Positions 34,421-44,387 of a stretch of 64,000 bases of DNA are shown piece after piece. This DNA is from Flavitalea sp966112615 (lineage in GTDB: Bacteria; Bacteroidota; Bacteroidia; Chitinophagales; Chitinophagaceae). Below the pieces are notes generated by a model. It made no database searches, was not told where the DNA came from, and saw nothing but the letters and a program-made list of their open reading frames with translations. A program made the translations under genes and the position numbers. Location of the stretch: NCBI GenBank assembly GCA_966112615.1, contig CBHWDO010000003.1:295003-359002 (forward strand), given 5' to 3'. The first letter of the stretch is position 1; every line of letters starts with the position of its first letter.

Positions 34421-35530
34421 ATGTTTGAAATACCGCTCGAAAGCGCTGAAGACCTCTACAACTTTGCACCATGTGGGTATTTTGATATGACCCGCGACAG
34501 GAAGATCGTTCGAATCAATGATACCCTGCTTGGCTGGTTAGGATATTCACGCGAGGAAGTGCTGGGAAGGGCTTCTTTCAACGATTGGCTGAATACAGGG
34601 ACGCGACTTTATATTGAAACACATTTTGTACCCACGCTCCATACACAGGGATTTGTAAGCGATACTGCTTTTGTTGTTAAGCGAAAGGATGGAAATGAAA
34701 TGTATGTGCTGATCAATTCTAAGTTTGTCCAGGTTAATGAAAATCTTACCATCATCAGGTCAACAGTGTTTGATGCATCGCACCGCCGTTCATTTGAAAA
34801 AGAGTTGTTGTATTCAAAACGTCAGTCGGATACATTGACCAAAGAGCTTCAACTTGCCAATGATGAATTAAGAAAATTCGCCTATGCAGCTTCACATGAT
34901 TTAAAGGCACCGCTCACTAATATTGTTTCACTTCTGGATCTTATTAAATCAAGGTTGAGTGAATCGGAACAAGGCCAGCTATTACCCCTGATCGATATGG
35001 CTGGTAGTGCAGCTTCACGAATGTCCGTACTGATCCAGGATTTGCTGGAACATGCTGTGCATGGAAATACAGGAAGCACGCAGGTTGTGTTTTCCTGGAA
35101 GGAAGCGATGGAAGAAGTTATGTTCAATCTTAATCAACTCATCCTGGTGCACAGGGCGAAGATTGTTTTCGACGGAAGGATCACAACTATCAAAGGTGTA
35201 CAGACTGATATTGTTAGATTGTTTCAGAACCTTATCAGTAATGCAATCAAGTATACTGCAAAAGATATAAGGCCCGTGGTTATTGTGCGTTCCAAAGACC
35301 AGGGCGATCACTGGGAATTTATAATTGAAGACAATGGCATAGGGATCGATCCGCAATACCAGGAACAGATCTTCAAACCCTTTGTAAGATTACATTCAGT
35401 AAAGGAATATGATGGTTCAGGAATAGGGCTCGCAACCTGCAGGAATATCGTGGAACAACACAAGGGTTCAATCTCTCTTGAGTCAGAGGCTAGTAAGGGC
35501 AGCAGGTTCATCGTCAAACTTCCAAAATAA
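34421..35530 (+). CDS. PAS-domain sensor histidine kinase, partner of the RsbQ-like hydrolase
   Basis: Residues about 10-125 form a PAS domain (LYNFAPCGYFDMTRDRKIVRIN, LLGWLGYSREEVLGR, FVVKRKDGNEMYVLI). A coiled linker leads to HisKA with the phospho-accepting His159 in AASHDLKAPL, then an HATPase with the N box NLISNAIKYTA and G boxes DNGIGID and GSGIGLATC. There is no transmembrane segment, so it senses an internal signal. In Bacillus the RsbQ-associated PAS is fused to a PP2C phosphatase; here it is fused to a kinase, an alternative output for the same input module. Confidence 0.88.
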   Translation: MFEIPLESAEDLYNFAPCGYFDMTRDRKIVRINDTLLGWLGYSREEVLGRASFNDWLNTGTRLYIETHFVPTLHTQGFVSDTAFVVKRKDGNEMYVLINSKFVQVNENLTIIRSTVFDASHRRSFEKELLYSKRQSDTLTKELQLANDELRKFAYAASHDLKAPLTNIVSLLDLIKSRLSESEQGQLLPLIDMAGSAASRMSVLIQDLLEHAVHGNTGSTQVVFSWKEAMEEVMFNLNQLILVHRAKIVFDGRITTIKGVQTDIVRLFQNLISNAIKYTAKDIRPVVIVRSKDQGDHWEFIIEDNGIGIDPQYQEQIFKPFVRLHSVKEYDGSGIGLATCRNIVEQHKGSISLESEASKGSRFIVKLPK

Positions 35531-35533
35531 AGT

Positions 35534-36502
35534 TTACTTCTTTCGTCGCAATCTTACTGTAGCATTGGAGGTCATACTGCTGGAGAGATATAATTCATAC
35601 CTGTTCACTCCATCATTCACCACCATCAAAGCCGTATTGGGCGGGAACTTTCCAAGGTTCTCTGCGAACATGCTCAGCTCGTTGATATCTTTGGTTTTAT
35701 CGAGAACCAGGTATAGGTTTGTTGAGCGACTGTTTAATTCCTGCTTTACCATTACAGGTTGATTATTGAGAAATACACTGATACTATCCCCATCAATTTC
35801 ACCATTATCAAAAAAGCTGATACGAATAGAATCGGATTCAACTTCAATATCTTTTGAATAGGAATTCTTTCTTGCGATAAATCTTTTTACGAGATTATCT
35901 TCATCAAGTCTTCTCTTATTGATTTCCTCCTCGCTAAGATTTCCTGTTTGAATGATACTTCTTGGAACATTAGGATCAACCTGCGATACAATAAAATCTT
36001 CCTGCTCTGGTCTCCAGTATCGCTTGCCAACCGAATTCACAGCCAGGGAGCTATCGGTATTCTCACTGTCATCTATTTTGTAAGAAACCCTGAGTTCAGG
36101 ACAGGTGTATTTGTATTTGCTATCGGAAATTAAAGCACCTTTCAATGTACTTCCGGCTTTGCTTACCATCAAAGTTCCTAAGAAATGCATGGGACATTCA
36201 ATGCCATTGCGTGTTCCTGAACCATAGAATAATACAGGCAGATTTTTGATCAGTACTTCACGGGTTGATTTATTATAGGTACCGCGAATGAAAAAACTTT
36301 GATAAGTGTCTTTAAAATAATATCCAAAGATCCCTTCCACTTCATCGCCTTTTTGTTTGATGATGAGTTCAGTTAAGTAATTGCTTTGATTGGCGCCGCG
36401 CAGCGCAACATCTGCTCTTCCATACCAGGAGCCAGTGGCATTTTGTGCAATGGAAGAAAAAGAACTAACCAGGATGGCAATAACCGCTGCTAATTTTTTC
36501 AT
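35534..36502 (-). CDS. Secreted hypothetical protein
   Basis: A signal peptide (MKKLAAVIAILVSSFSSIAQ) precedes about 300 residues. The N-terminal part (residues 22-130) looks like a beta-rich domain (GSWYGRADVALRG, VEGIFGYYFKDTYQSFFIRGTYN, FLGTLMVSK). The C-terminal part (from about 215) has DSIRISFFDNGEIDGDSISVFLNNQPV, which recalls ricin-like or calcium-free surface domains of Bacteroidota, and ends KK. No family can be named with confidence. It overlaps nothing but ends 4 bp from the stop of the convergent kinase gene. Confidence 0.65.
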   Translation of the reverse strand: MKKLAAVIAILVSSFSSIAQNATGSWYGRADVALRGANQSNYLTELIIKQKGDEVEGIFGYYFKDTYQSFFIRGTYNKSTREVLIKNLPVLFYGSGTRNGIECPMHFLGTLMVSKAGSTLKGALISDSKYKYTCPELRVSYKIDDSENTDSSLAVNSVGKRYWRPEQEDFIVSQVDPNVPRSIIQTGNLSEEEINKRRLDEDNLVKRFIARKNSYSKDIEVESDSIRISFFDNGEIDGDSISVFLNNQPVMVKQELNSRSTNLYLVLDKTKDINELSMFAENLGKFPPNTALMVVNDGVNRYELYLSSSMTSNATVRLRRKK

Positions 36503-36512
36503 GTAATGATGG

Positions 36513-36950
36513 CTATTTGATGAAGCGTTTCATTTCTCTTTCGGTATCTCTTTGTTTAATGGATTCACGCTTGTCGTATAATTTCTTACCCTTGCCCAAA
36601 CCAAAATGAAGCTTGGCCAGTCCTTTGTCGTTGAAATAAATATTCAACGGTACCAAAGTGTATCCCTGCTCCTTCAATTTTTGCTCCAGTTTTCGAAGTT
36701 CTTTTTTCTGAAGTAATAATTTTCGGTCGCGTGTTGGAATATGATTATTCGAAGTGCCATGAGTGTACTCTGCAATGTGCAGATTCTTGATATATAATTC
36801 GCCTTTATGCATGAGGCAATAGCTATCGTTAAAAGAAGCTTTGCCTGCTCTTAATGATTTCACTTCTGTTCCCTGCAATACAATGCCTGCATCATAGGTC
36901 TGTTCTATGAAGTACTCGTGATATGCCGACCTGTTCCTTATCTCTGCCAT
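36513..36950 (-). CDS. smpB: SsrA-binding protein SmpB
   Basis: SmpB binds tmRNA and brings it to stalled ribosomes for trans-translation. Visible features: NRSAYHEYFIEQTYDAGIVLQGTEVKSLR at the start, HIAEYTHGTSNNHIPTRDRKLLL in the middle, and the C-terminal basic tail KGKKLYDKRESIKQRDTEREMKRFIK that mimics the mRNA in the ribosome. Length 145 aa is normal. The accD gene lies upstream on the same strand, but a terminator separates them. Confidence 0.95.
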   Translation of the reverse strand: MAEIRNRSAYHEYFIEQTYDAGIVLQGTEVKSLRAGKASFNDSYCLMHKGELYIKNLHIAEYTHGTSNNHIPTRDRKLLLQKKELRKLEQKLKEQGYTLVPLNIYFNDKGLAKLHFGLGKGKKLYDKRESIKQRDTEREMKRFIK

Positions 36951-36965
36951 ACAACTACAATAAAA

Positions 36966-36987
36966 AAGGAGGTAAATTTACCTCCTT
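36966..36987 (-). terminator. Rho-independent terminator of accD
   Basis: A perfect 22-bp palindrome (AAGGAGGTAAA / TTTACCTCCTT), followed on the minus strand by TTTTTATTG. Confidence 0.8.
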
Positions 36988-37004
36988 CATTCCTTTATCA
37001 AAAA

Positions 37005-37916
37005 TTAGTTTTTGAATAGGGACAGCACAGTGGCAATCCTTTCTTTTAATTCTTTTCTGTGAACGATGAAGTCAAGGAATCCATGCTCGAGCAGGAATTC
37101 GCTTCGCTGGAAACCAGGAGGAAGATCCTTCTTGATGGTTTCCTTGATCACTCTTGGTCCTGCGAAACCTATCAGCGCTCCGGGTTCTGCTATGTTGAGG
37201 TCGCCAATCATTCCGAAAGAAGCTGAGATACCACCAAAGGATGGATCTGTGAGGAATGAGATATATGGCAGACCTGCATCTGTTAACTGAGAAAGTTTAC
37301 CGGAAACTTTTGCGAGTTGCATCAGTGAGAATGCGGATTCCATCATTCTTGCACCACCAGATTTACAGATGATGATCAATGGGGTTCTCGTTTCAATGCA
37401 AAGATCAACAGCCCGGGCGATCCTTTCACCCATAACACTTCCCAGTGAACCGCCAATGAATTCGAAATCCATACAGGCAATTACCAGGTCCTGGTCTTTG
37501 GTTTTACCTTTTGCCACGCGAATGGAGTCAGTAAGATCTGTTTTGCTCCAGGTTTCCTGCAATCTTTTTTCGTATGATTTCAGGTCGGTGAAACCCAGGT
37601 AATCTTTTGCCCTGATCTCTTCAAAAAATATTTCAAATTCATTTTCATTAAAGATGATATCGAAATATTCTGAACTGCCGATACGGTGGTGGTAATCGCA
37701 TTTAGGGCAAACAAACAATTGCTCTCTTAATTCTGTAACGGTACAGATATAACCGCATTCAGGGCATTTGCTCCAAAGTCCTTCAGGAGTTTCCTTCTTC
37801 TCCGCGGTGCTGGTCAAAATTCCTTTTTTGATCCTTTTGAACCAACTGCTTTTTGTTTCTTCCGACTGTCCTTCTTCTCCTGCCAGGTTTGCGTCAAAGT
37901 CCTCGTCTTGTCTCAT
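37005..37916 (-). CDS. accD: Acetyl-CoA carboxylase carboxyltransferase subunit beta
   Basis: The beta half of the carboxyltransferase that moves CO2 from biotin to acetyl-CoA, giving malonyl-CoA for fatty acid synthesis. A four-cysteine zinc ribbon (C51/C54 and C70/C73) is followed by a crotonase-fold domain with GGSLGSVMGERIARAVD, SGGARMMES and FLTDPSFGGISASFGMIGD. The N-terminal ~45 residues are acidic and unlike other lineages but common in Bacteroidota. The gene is divergent from sdhC across a family C repeat. Confidence 0.94.
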   Translation of the reverse strand: MRQDEDFDANLAGEEGQSEETKSSWFKRIKKGILTSTAEKKETPEGLWSKCPECGYICTVTELREQLFVCPKCDYHHRIGSSEYFDIIFNENEFEIFFEEIRAKDYLGFTDLKSYEKRLQETWSKTDLTDSIRVAKGKTKDQDLVIACMDFEFIGGSLGSVMGERIARAVDLCIETRTPLIIICKSGGARMMESAFSLMQLAKVSGKLSQLTDAGLPYISFLTDPSFGGISASFGMIGDLNIAEPGALIGFAGPRVIKETIKKDLPPGFQRSEFLLEHGFLDFIVHRKELKERIATVLSLFKN

Positions 37917-37954
37917 TTGGTCGTTGTTTTCGGGGGCTAAGATAGGGATTTATG

Positions 37955-38075
37955 GAAAATGGGAATGGGGAATGGGGAATGGAGAATTGAGAATGAGCAA
38001 ATTTCAAGGATTAAATATTGGCATGTTACACTTTCCCGATTCTCCATTCTCCATTCTCCATTCAAAAATAAAAAT
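37955..38075. repeat. Family C repeat hairpin, copy 2
   Basis: GGGAATG units (four, then GAGAATTG) at the left and the inverted form TTCCCGATTCTCCATTCTCC at the right, about 60 bp apart. It lies in the divergent accD/sdhC promoter region and ends 26 nt upstream of the sdhC -7 box. Confidence 0.82.
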
Positions 38076-38100
38076 TCATATTTCCTAACCATCCCTGCCG

Positions 38101-38108
38101 TAAATTTG
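38101..38108 (+). promoter_or_regulatory. Putative -7 box of the sdhCAB operon
   Basis: TAAATTTG, a full TAnnTTTG match, 35 nt before the sdhC ATG. Confidence 0.5.
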
Positions 38109-38143
38109 CCCCCACTAAGCATTCCTATAACAAAAACTTGCAC

Positions 38144-38821
38144 ATGAATTGGTCAGCAATCTTTACATCGTCAGTCGGTAAGAAAATCGTCATGGCGATC
38201 ACAGGACTTTTCCTCATTTCGTTTTTAGTTATTCACGCTGGGTTAAATGCTTGCATCTACGCTATGGATGGTGGCGATATGTTCAATCGCGCCGCACATT
38301 TCATGGGCTCTCACTGGGTGATCCGTGCTATGGAAATCGTATTGTTTGCCGGTATCTTATTGCACGTTTTCCAGGGCTACGCACTGGAAGCAAAAAACCG
38401 TTCTACCCGTAAGCAAGGCTACCAGGTAAATCTGGGTGAGCGTGGAAGTAAGTGGTACAGCAGGTCCATGGGACTGCTGGGAACCCTTCTTTTATTGTTC
38501 CTCGTAATCCACATCAAACATTTCTGGGTTCCTTCAAGGATCACAGGTCTTCAGGAAGTTGCCGGTACAGATTACCACAACCTCTTTGCTGAAATGGTGG
38601 AAGTATTTCATAACCCTATCGTAGTGCTCATCTATGTAGTAGGTTGTATCTCTCTTGCCTACCACCTGATGCATGGCTTCACCAGTGCATTCCGCACACT
38701 CGGAGTGCATAACAGTCGCTATGTGAAACTGATCCGCGGTATCGGAAATGGATTTAGCATTCTTATCCCGCTGTTATTCGCTTCCATGCCCCTCGCGATC
38801 CATTTCGGTTGGGTGAAATAA
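38144..38821 (+). CDS. sdhC: Succinate dehydrogenase cytochrome b subunit
   Basis: A five-helix membrane anchor of the B-type complex II, binding heme and quinone. Helices: VMAITGLFLISFLVIHAGL, VIRAMEIVLFAGILLHVFQGY, LGTLLLLFLVIHIKHFW, FHNPIVVLIYVVGCISLAYHL and IGNGFSILIPLLFASMPLAI; His residues in helices 1-4 are heme-ligand candidates. 225 residues starting at ATG 38144, rather than at TTG 38138. It heads the sdhCAB operon, 53 bp before sdhA. Confidence 0.93.
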   Translation: MNWSAIFTSSVGKKIVMAITGLFLISFLVIHAGLNACIYAMDGGDMFNRAAHFMGSHWVIRAMEIVLFAGILLHVFQGYALEAKNRSTRKQGYQVNLGERGSKWYSRSMGLLGTLLLLFLVIHIKHFWVPSRITGLQEVAGTDYHNLFAEMVEVFHNPIVVLIYVVGCISLAYHLMHGFTSAFRTLGVHNSRYVKLIRGIGNGFSILIPLLFASMPLAIHFGWVK

Positions 38822-38874
38822 GCCAGGATCAACCTTAGAAACAATTTTTATTTAACTCTGTTATCTACATATAT

Positions 38875-40848
<1,974 letters not shown>

Positions 40849-40877
40849 TTCAATAACAGATTAACACAATATCAAAT

Positions 40878-41642
40878 ATGGAACATACTAATATCAGTCT
40901 CAATTTAAAAGTTTGGAGACAGAAGAGTTCCGGAGATCAGGGTCAATTCGTAACCTACAAAGTGGATGATATTTCAACTGAAATGTCGTTCCTGGAAATG
41001 TTTGATGTACTGAATGAAAAACTGATCCGTGACGGAGAAGATCCGATCACTTTTGATCATGATTGCCGTGAAGGTATTTGCGGTGCATGTTCAATGCATA
41101 TCAACGGAAAGCCGCATGGTCCATGGCATGCAACAACAACCTGCCAGTTACATATGCGTGCCTTCAAGGATGGTGAAACTGTAGTGGTTGAGCCATGGAG
41201 AGCGAATGCATTTCCTGTTATCAAGGATCTGATGGTAGATCGTTCTTCATTCGACCGTATCATTGCTGCAGGTGGATATATTTCAGTGAATACCGGTAAT
41301 GCGGTAGATGCGAATGCAATTCCGATTGATAAGAACAATGCAGATGCGGCATTTGCTGCGGCAGCCTGTATTGGTTGCGGAGCTTGCGTTGCAGCCTGTA
41401 AGAACAGTTCTGCAATGTTGTTTACAGCAGCAAAAGTATCTCACCTGGCATTGTTGCCACAGGGATCACCTGAGCGCAAAAATCGTGTACTGAACATGGT
41501 GGCTCAAATGGATAAGGAAGGATTCGGTAGCTGTACCTTCACCGGTGCCTGCGAAGCTGTTTGTCCGAAAGAGATCTCCATTACCAATATTTCCCGCCTG
41601 AATGCCGAGTACCTTGGTGCTGCATTAACGGTGGAAGCGTAG
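40878..41642 (+). CDS. sdhB: Succinate dehydrogenase iron-sulfur subunit
   Basis: It carries electrons from FAD to the quinone site. The N-terminal 2Fe-2S ferredoxin domain has C63, C68, C71 and C89 (HDCREGICGACSMHING, TTCQLH). The C-terminal domain has C164/C167/C170 and C174 in CIGCGACVAACKN, plus a later CTFTGACEAVCPKEIS, giving the 4Fe-4S and 3Fe-4S centres. 254 aa. It ends the operon; a hairpin terminator follows at 41688-41734. Confidence 0.95.
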   Translation: MEHTNISLNLKVWRQKSSGDQGQFVTYKVDDISTEMSFLEMFDVLNEKLIRDGEDPITFDHDCREGICGACSMHINGKPHGPWHATTTCQLHMRAFKDGETVVVEPWRANAFPVIKDLMVDRSSFDRIIAAGGYISVNTGNAVDANAIPIDKNNADAAFAAAACIGCGACVAACKNSSAMLFTAAKVSHLALLPQGSPERKNRVLNMVAQMDKEGFGSCTFTGACEAVCPKEISITNISRLNAEYLGAALTVEA

Positions 41643-41687
41643 ACCCGGGTTGAACGCCCGAAGGGAATGCAAAATGGAAAATGAATA

Positions 41688-41734
41688 ATGTAAAATGCTT
41701 TTAGTCGGGATAGCCGATTAAAAGCATTTTACAT
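41688..41734 (+). terminator. Terminator-like hairpin of the sdhCAB operon
   Basis: Perfect 16-bp arms at 41688-41703 (ATGTAAAATGCTTTTA) and 41719-41734, with an inner TCGG/CCGA extension. It is built out of AAAATG-type units, so it also belongs to the boundary repeat class. Confidence 0.75.
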
Positions 41735-41739
41735 TTCAG

Positions 41740-41990
41740 GCAAAGCTATTTTTCACGGAAAGCTTTTTTTTCACGCAAAGTCGCCGCCTGCGGCGGCTGC
41801 GCAGAGGAGCAAAGATCGCAAAGGGGATGCTTCGCATCCTTAAAAACAATTGGAATTCTCTGTGCCTCCGTGCCTCCTTTTCCTCTGTGAATACCGTTAA
41901 GGGATCCTTGTAGTTTAACTTTTACCTGCGAGTTCAATGGTTTAATAATATTTCACAGAGGAATATGAGGCACAGAGGCACAGAGTGAGT
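41740..41990. repeat. Composite intergenic repeat region with long inverted repeat
   Basis: Contains TTTTTCACG(G/C)AAAG units, a GCCGCCTGCGGCGGC palindrome near 41785, GGATGCTTCGCATCC near 41825, and a 34-bp inverted repeat (41858-41891 with 41952-41985, three mismatches) made of CTCTGTGCCTC / GAGGCACAGAG units. No gene is seen in 41643-42067. Confidence 0.75.
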
Positions 41991-41995
41991 AGTTG

Positions 41996-42032
41996 TTCAC
42001 GTCTCCATGTCTCCCCGTCTCCATGTCTCCAT
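41996..42032 (-). repeat. Degenerate 8-bp tandem repeat, family A, copy 5
   Basis: TTCACGTCTCCATGTCTCC-type units (four) directly upstream of the prolyl oligopeptidase gene, complementary in sense to copies 1, 3 and 4. Confidence 0.8.
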
Positions 42033-42067
42033 TTTTTAATTACCTTTCCCCCTCAACAATTCCAACC

Positions 42068-44203
42068 ATGAACCCCATAAAATTCATTGCAATTGTAACC
42101 ATCTTTGTTTCATGTCAACAATCATCTAATTTGTCTAAATCACCAGAATGGCCGCAGAATGTGACGCCGCCTAAAGCCGAAAAGATCGCTAAAACATTCA
42201 CCGCACATGGCGATACCAGGACCGATGATTATTATTGGCTCAATGAACGTGAAAACGAAAAAGTGCTGAACTACCTGCGCGCGGAGAATGCCTACGCAGA
42301 TACCATGATGGCATCAACCAAAGATCTTCAGCAAAAACTCTTCGCTGAAATGAAAGGACGCATCAAAGAAAAAGATGAATCAGTTCCTTATAAGAAAAAT
42401 GGATACTGGTATGTGAGCCGCTTTGATGAAGGCGCGCAGTATCCTGTTTACATCCGTAGAAAGGAATCACTTACTGCTCCTGATGAAGTGCTCCTTGATC
42501 AAAACGTTATGGCAAAAGGCTTTCCTTATTATGCTATCGGGAACTTCTCTGTTTCTGATGATAATAAAACCCTTGCTTTCACCGTAGATACTGTTAGCCG
42601 CAGGTTGTATGGTGTTCGCTTCAAAGACCTTGCTACCGGCAATTTCTATCCTGAAACTATTGCCAATGCGGAAGGACGTTTCATCACCTGGGCTGCAGAT
42701 AATAAAACTCTTTTCTATGTAAAGAAAGATGTGAAAACTTTACTGGGATACCAGGTATATCGCCATGTACTTGGAACAGATCCAAAGAATGATGTTCTTG
42801 TTTACGAAGAAAAAGACAATACTTTTTCGGTGCAGGTGAAAAGAAGCCGCAGTGATAAATACATTTTCATTGTATCAGAACTGAACCAGGTTTCAACAGA
42901 ATATAAATACCTGGATGCATCAAATCCTACCGCTGCATTCAAAGTGTTCCTTCCACGTGAAAGACAGGTCTATGAAGTAGATCATGCCGGAGATCGTTTT
43001 TATATTATGACAGATAAAGATGCTCCGAATTTCAGGATCATGACCTGCGATGAAACCAATACTGCAGCATCCAACTGGAAAGAACTGATTCCTCATCGTG
43101 ATAATGTACTGATCTCTGATTTCACTTTATTTAAGGATTACCTGGTGATCCAGGAAATGAAAGATGCACTGAACCAGGTTCGTGTGATCAAACAGGGTGG
43201 AGGACAGGATTACTATATTCCTTTTGAGGAAACAGTTTACACATCCCGCATCAACAACAATCCGGAATACAATACCAACCTGCTTCGTATCAGCTATACT
43301 TCACTGACTACTCCCGCTTCCATCATTGATGTGAATATGGTAACAAAGGCCCAGGAAGTGAAGAAAGTAACTGAAGTTATTGGATATGATAAATCAAAAT
43401 ACCAGGCTGAAAGAGTATATGCAACTGCACGTGACGGTGCAAAAATCCCTATCTCGATTGTTTACAAGAAAGGAGTGGAGAAGAATGGTAAAAGCCCGCT
43501 ATTGCTCTATGGATATGGTTCTTATGGGTATAGTTCTGATCCCGGATTCAGTTCTACCAACATCAGTTTACTCGATAGAGGATTCATCTTTGCGATCGCA
43601 CATATTCGTGGCGGTCAGGAAGGTGGGCGCAGCTGGTACGACAATGGTAAAATGGGTAAGAAGAAAAATACTTTCACGGATTTTATTGATTGCGGAGATT
43701 TCCTGATCAAGGAAAACTATACATCAAAGGGCCATATCTATGCCAATGGCGGATCTGCCGGTGGTTTGCTAATGGGTGCAGTGATCAATATGCGTCCTGA
43801 TCTTTTCAATGGCGTGATTGCCGAAGTTCCTTTCGTGGATGTGATCACCACAATGAGTGATGAAACCATTCCTTTGACCACCCAGGAGTACAAGGAATGG
43901 GGTAATCCAAATATCAAGGAAGAATATATGTATATGAAGTCTTATTCTCCATATGATAACGTTGAAAAGAAAGCGTATCCAAACATGCTGGTAACAACAG
44001 GGCTGCATGATTCACAGGTTCAATATTTCGAACCGGCCAAATGGGTTGCCAAACTGAGAGAATACAAGACCGATAACAATGTATTGCTGTTCCGCACCAA
44101 TATGGATGCAGGTCACGGCGGCGCCTCCGGAAGATTTGATTACCTCAAGGATGAAGCTGTTAACATGGCTTTTCTCCTTGCACTGGAAGGTATCACCGAA
44201 TAA
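42068..44203 (+). CDS. Prolyl oligopeptidase family serine protease, lipoprotein
   Basis: An S9A peptidase that cleaves short peptides after proline. A lipobox-like signal ends at Cys18 (IFVSCQQS). A seven-bladed propeller (about residues 100-430) precedes the alpha/beta-hydrolase domain with catalytic Ser563 in GGSAGGLLMG, Asp648 in TGLHDSQVQY and His683 in DAGHGG. 711 residues is normal. The ATG at 42068 is chosen because it starts the signal peptide; the frame continues back to 41993, but those codons are family A repeat. A terminator follows. Confidence 0.93.
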   Translation: MNPIKFIAIVTIFVSCQQSSNLSKSPEWPQNVTPPKAEKIAKTFTAHGDTRTDDYYWLNERENEKVLNYLRAENAYADTMMASTKDLQQKLFAEMKGRIKEKDESVPYKKNGYWYVSRFDEGAQYPVYIRRKESLTAPDEVLLDQNVMAKGFPYYAIGNFSVSDDNKTLAFTVDTVSRRLYGVRFKDLATGNFYPETIANAEGRFITWAADNKTLFYVKKDVKTLLGYQVYRHVLGTDPKNDVLVYEEKDNTFSVQVKRSRSDKYIFIVSELNQVSTEYKYLDASNPTAAFKVFLPRERQVYEVDHAGDRFYIMTDKDAPNFRIMTCDETNTAASNWKELIPHRDNVLISDFTLFKDYLVIQEMKDALNQVRVIKQGGGQDYYIPFEETVYTSRINNNPEYNTNLLRISYTSLTTPASIIDVNMVTKAQEVKKVTEVIGYDKSKYQAERVYATARDGAKIPISIVYKKGVEKNGKSPLLLYGYGSYGYSSDPGFSSTNISLLDRGFIFAIAHIRGGQEGGRSWYDNGKMGKKKNTFTDFIDCGDFLIKENYTSKGHIYANGGSAGGLLMGAVINMRPDLFNGVIAEVPFVDVITTMSDETIPLTTQEYKEWGNPNIKEEYMYMKSYSPYDNVEKKAYPNMLVTTGLHDSQVQYFEPAKWVAKLREYKTDNNVLLFRTNMDAGHGGASGRFDYLKDEAVNMAFLLALEGITE

Positions 44204-44223
44204 TAAGGAATCACCGATAAACT

Positions 44224-44253
44224 AAAAGGGCTGTACCTACAGCCCTTTTTTTA
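44224..44253 (+). terminator. Rho-independent terminator of the prolyl oligopeptidase gene
   Basis: AAAAGGGCTGTA (44224-44235) / TACAGCCCTTTT (44238-44249) with a two-base loop and a T tail. Confidence 0.85.
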
Positions 44254-44277
44254 TAAACTATATAATGAAAGGTATTT

Positions 44278-44345
44278 TTTCCGATTACCGATTACCGCTT
44301 TCCGAATTCCTTCCCCATTCTCCATTCCCGATTCCCGATTCCTCA
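44278..44345 (-). repeat. Family C repeat, copy 3
   Basis: TTCCGATTACCGATTACC, then CCATTCTCCATTCCCGATTCCCG: about seven 7-8 bp units ending roughly 16 nt before a TTACCTTCG promoter-like box of the ABC-F gene. Confidence 0.8.
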
Positions 44346-44387
44346 ATGCAAACTAATCCTTACCTTCGCGCCTCAAATTTTGAATGA

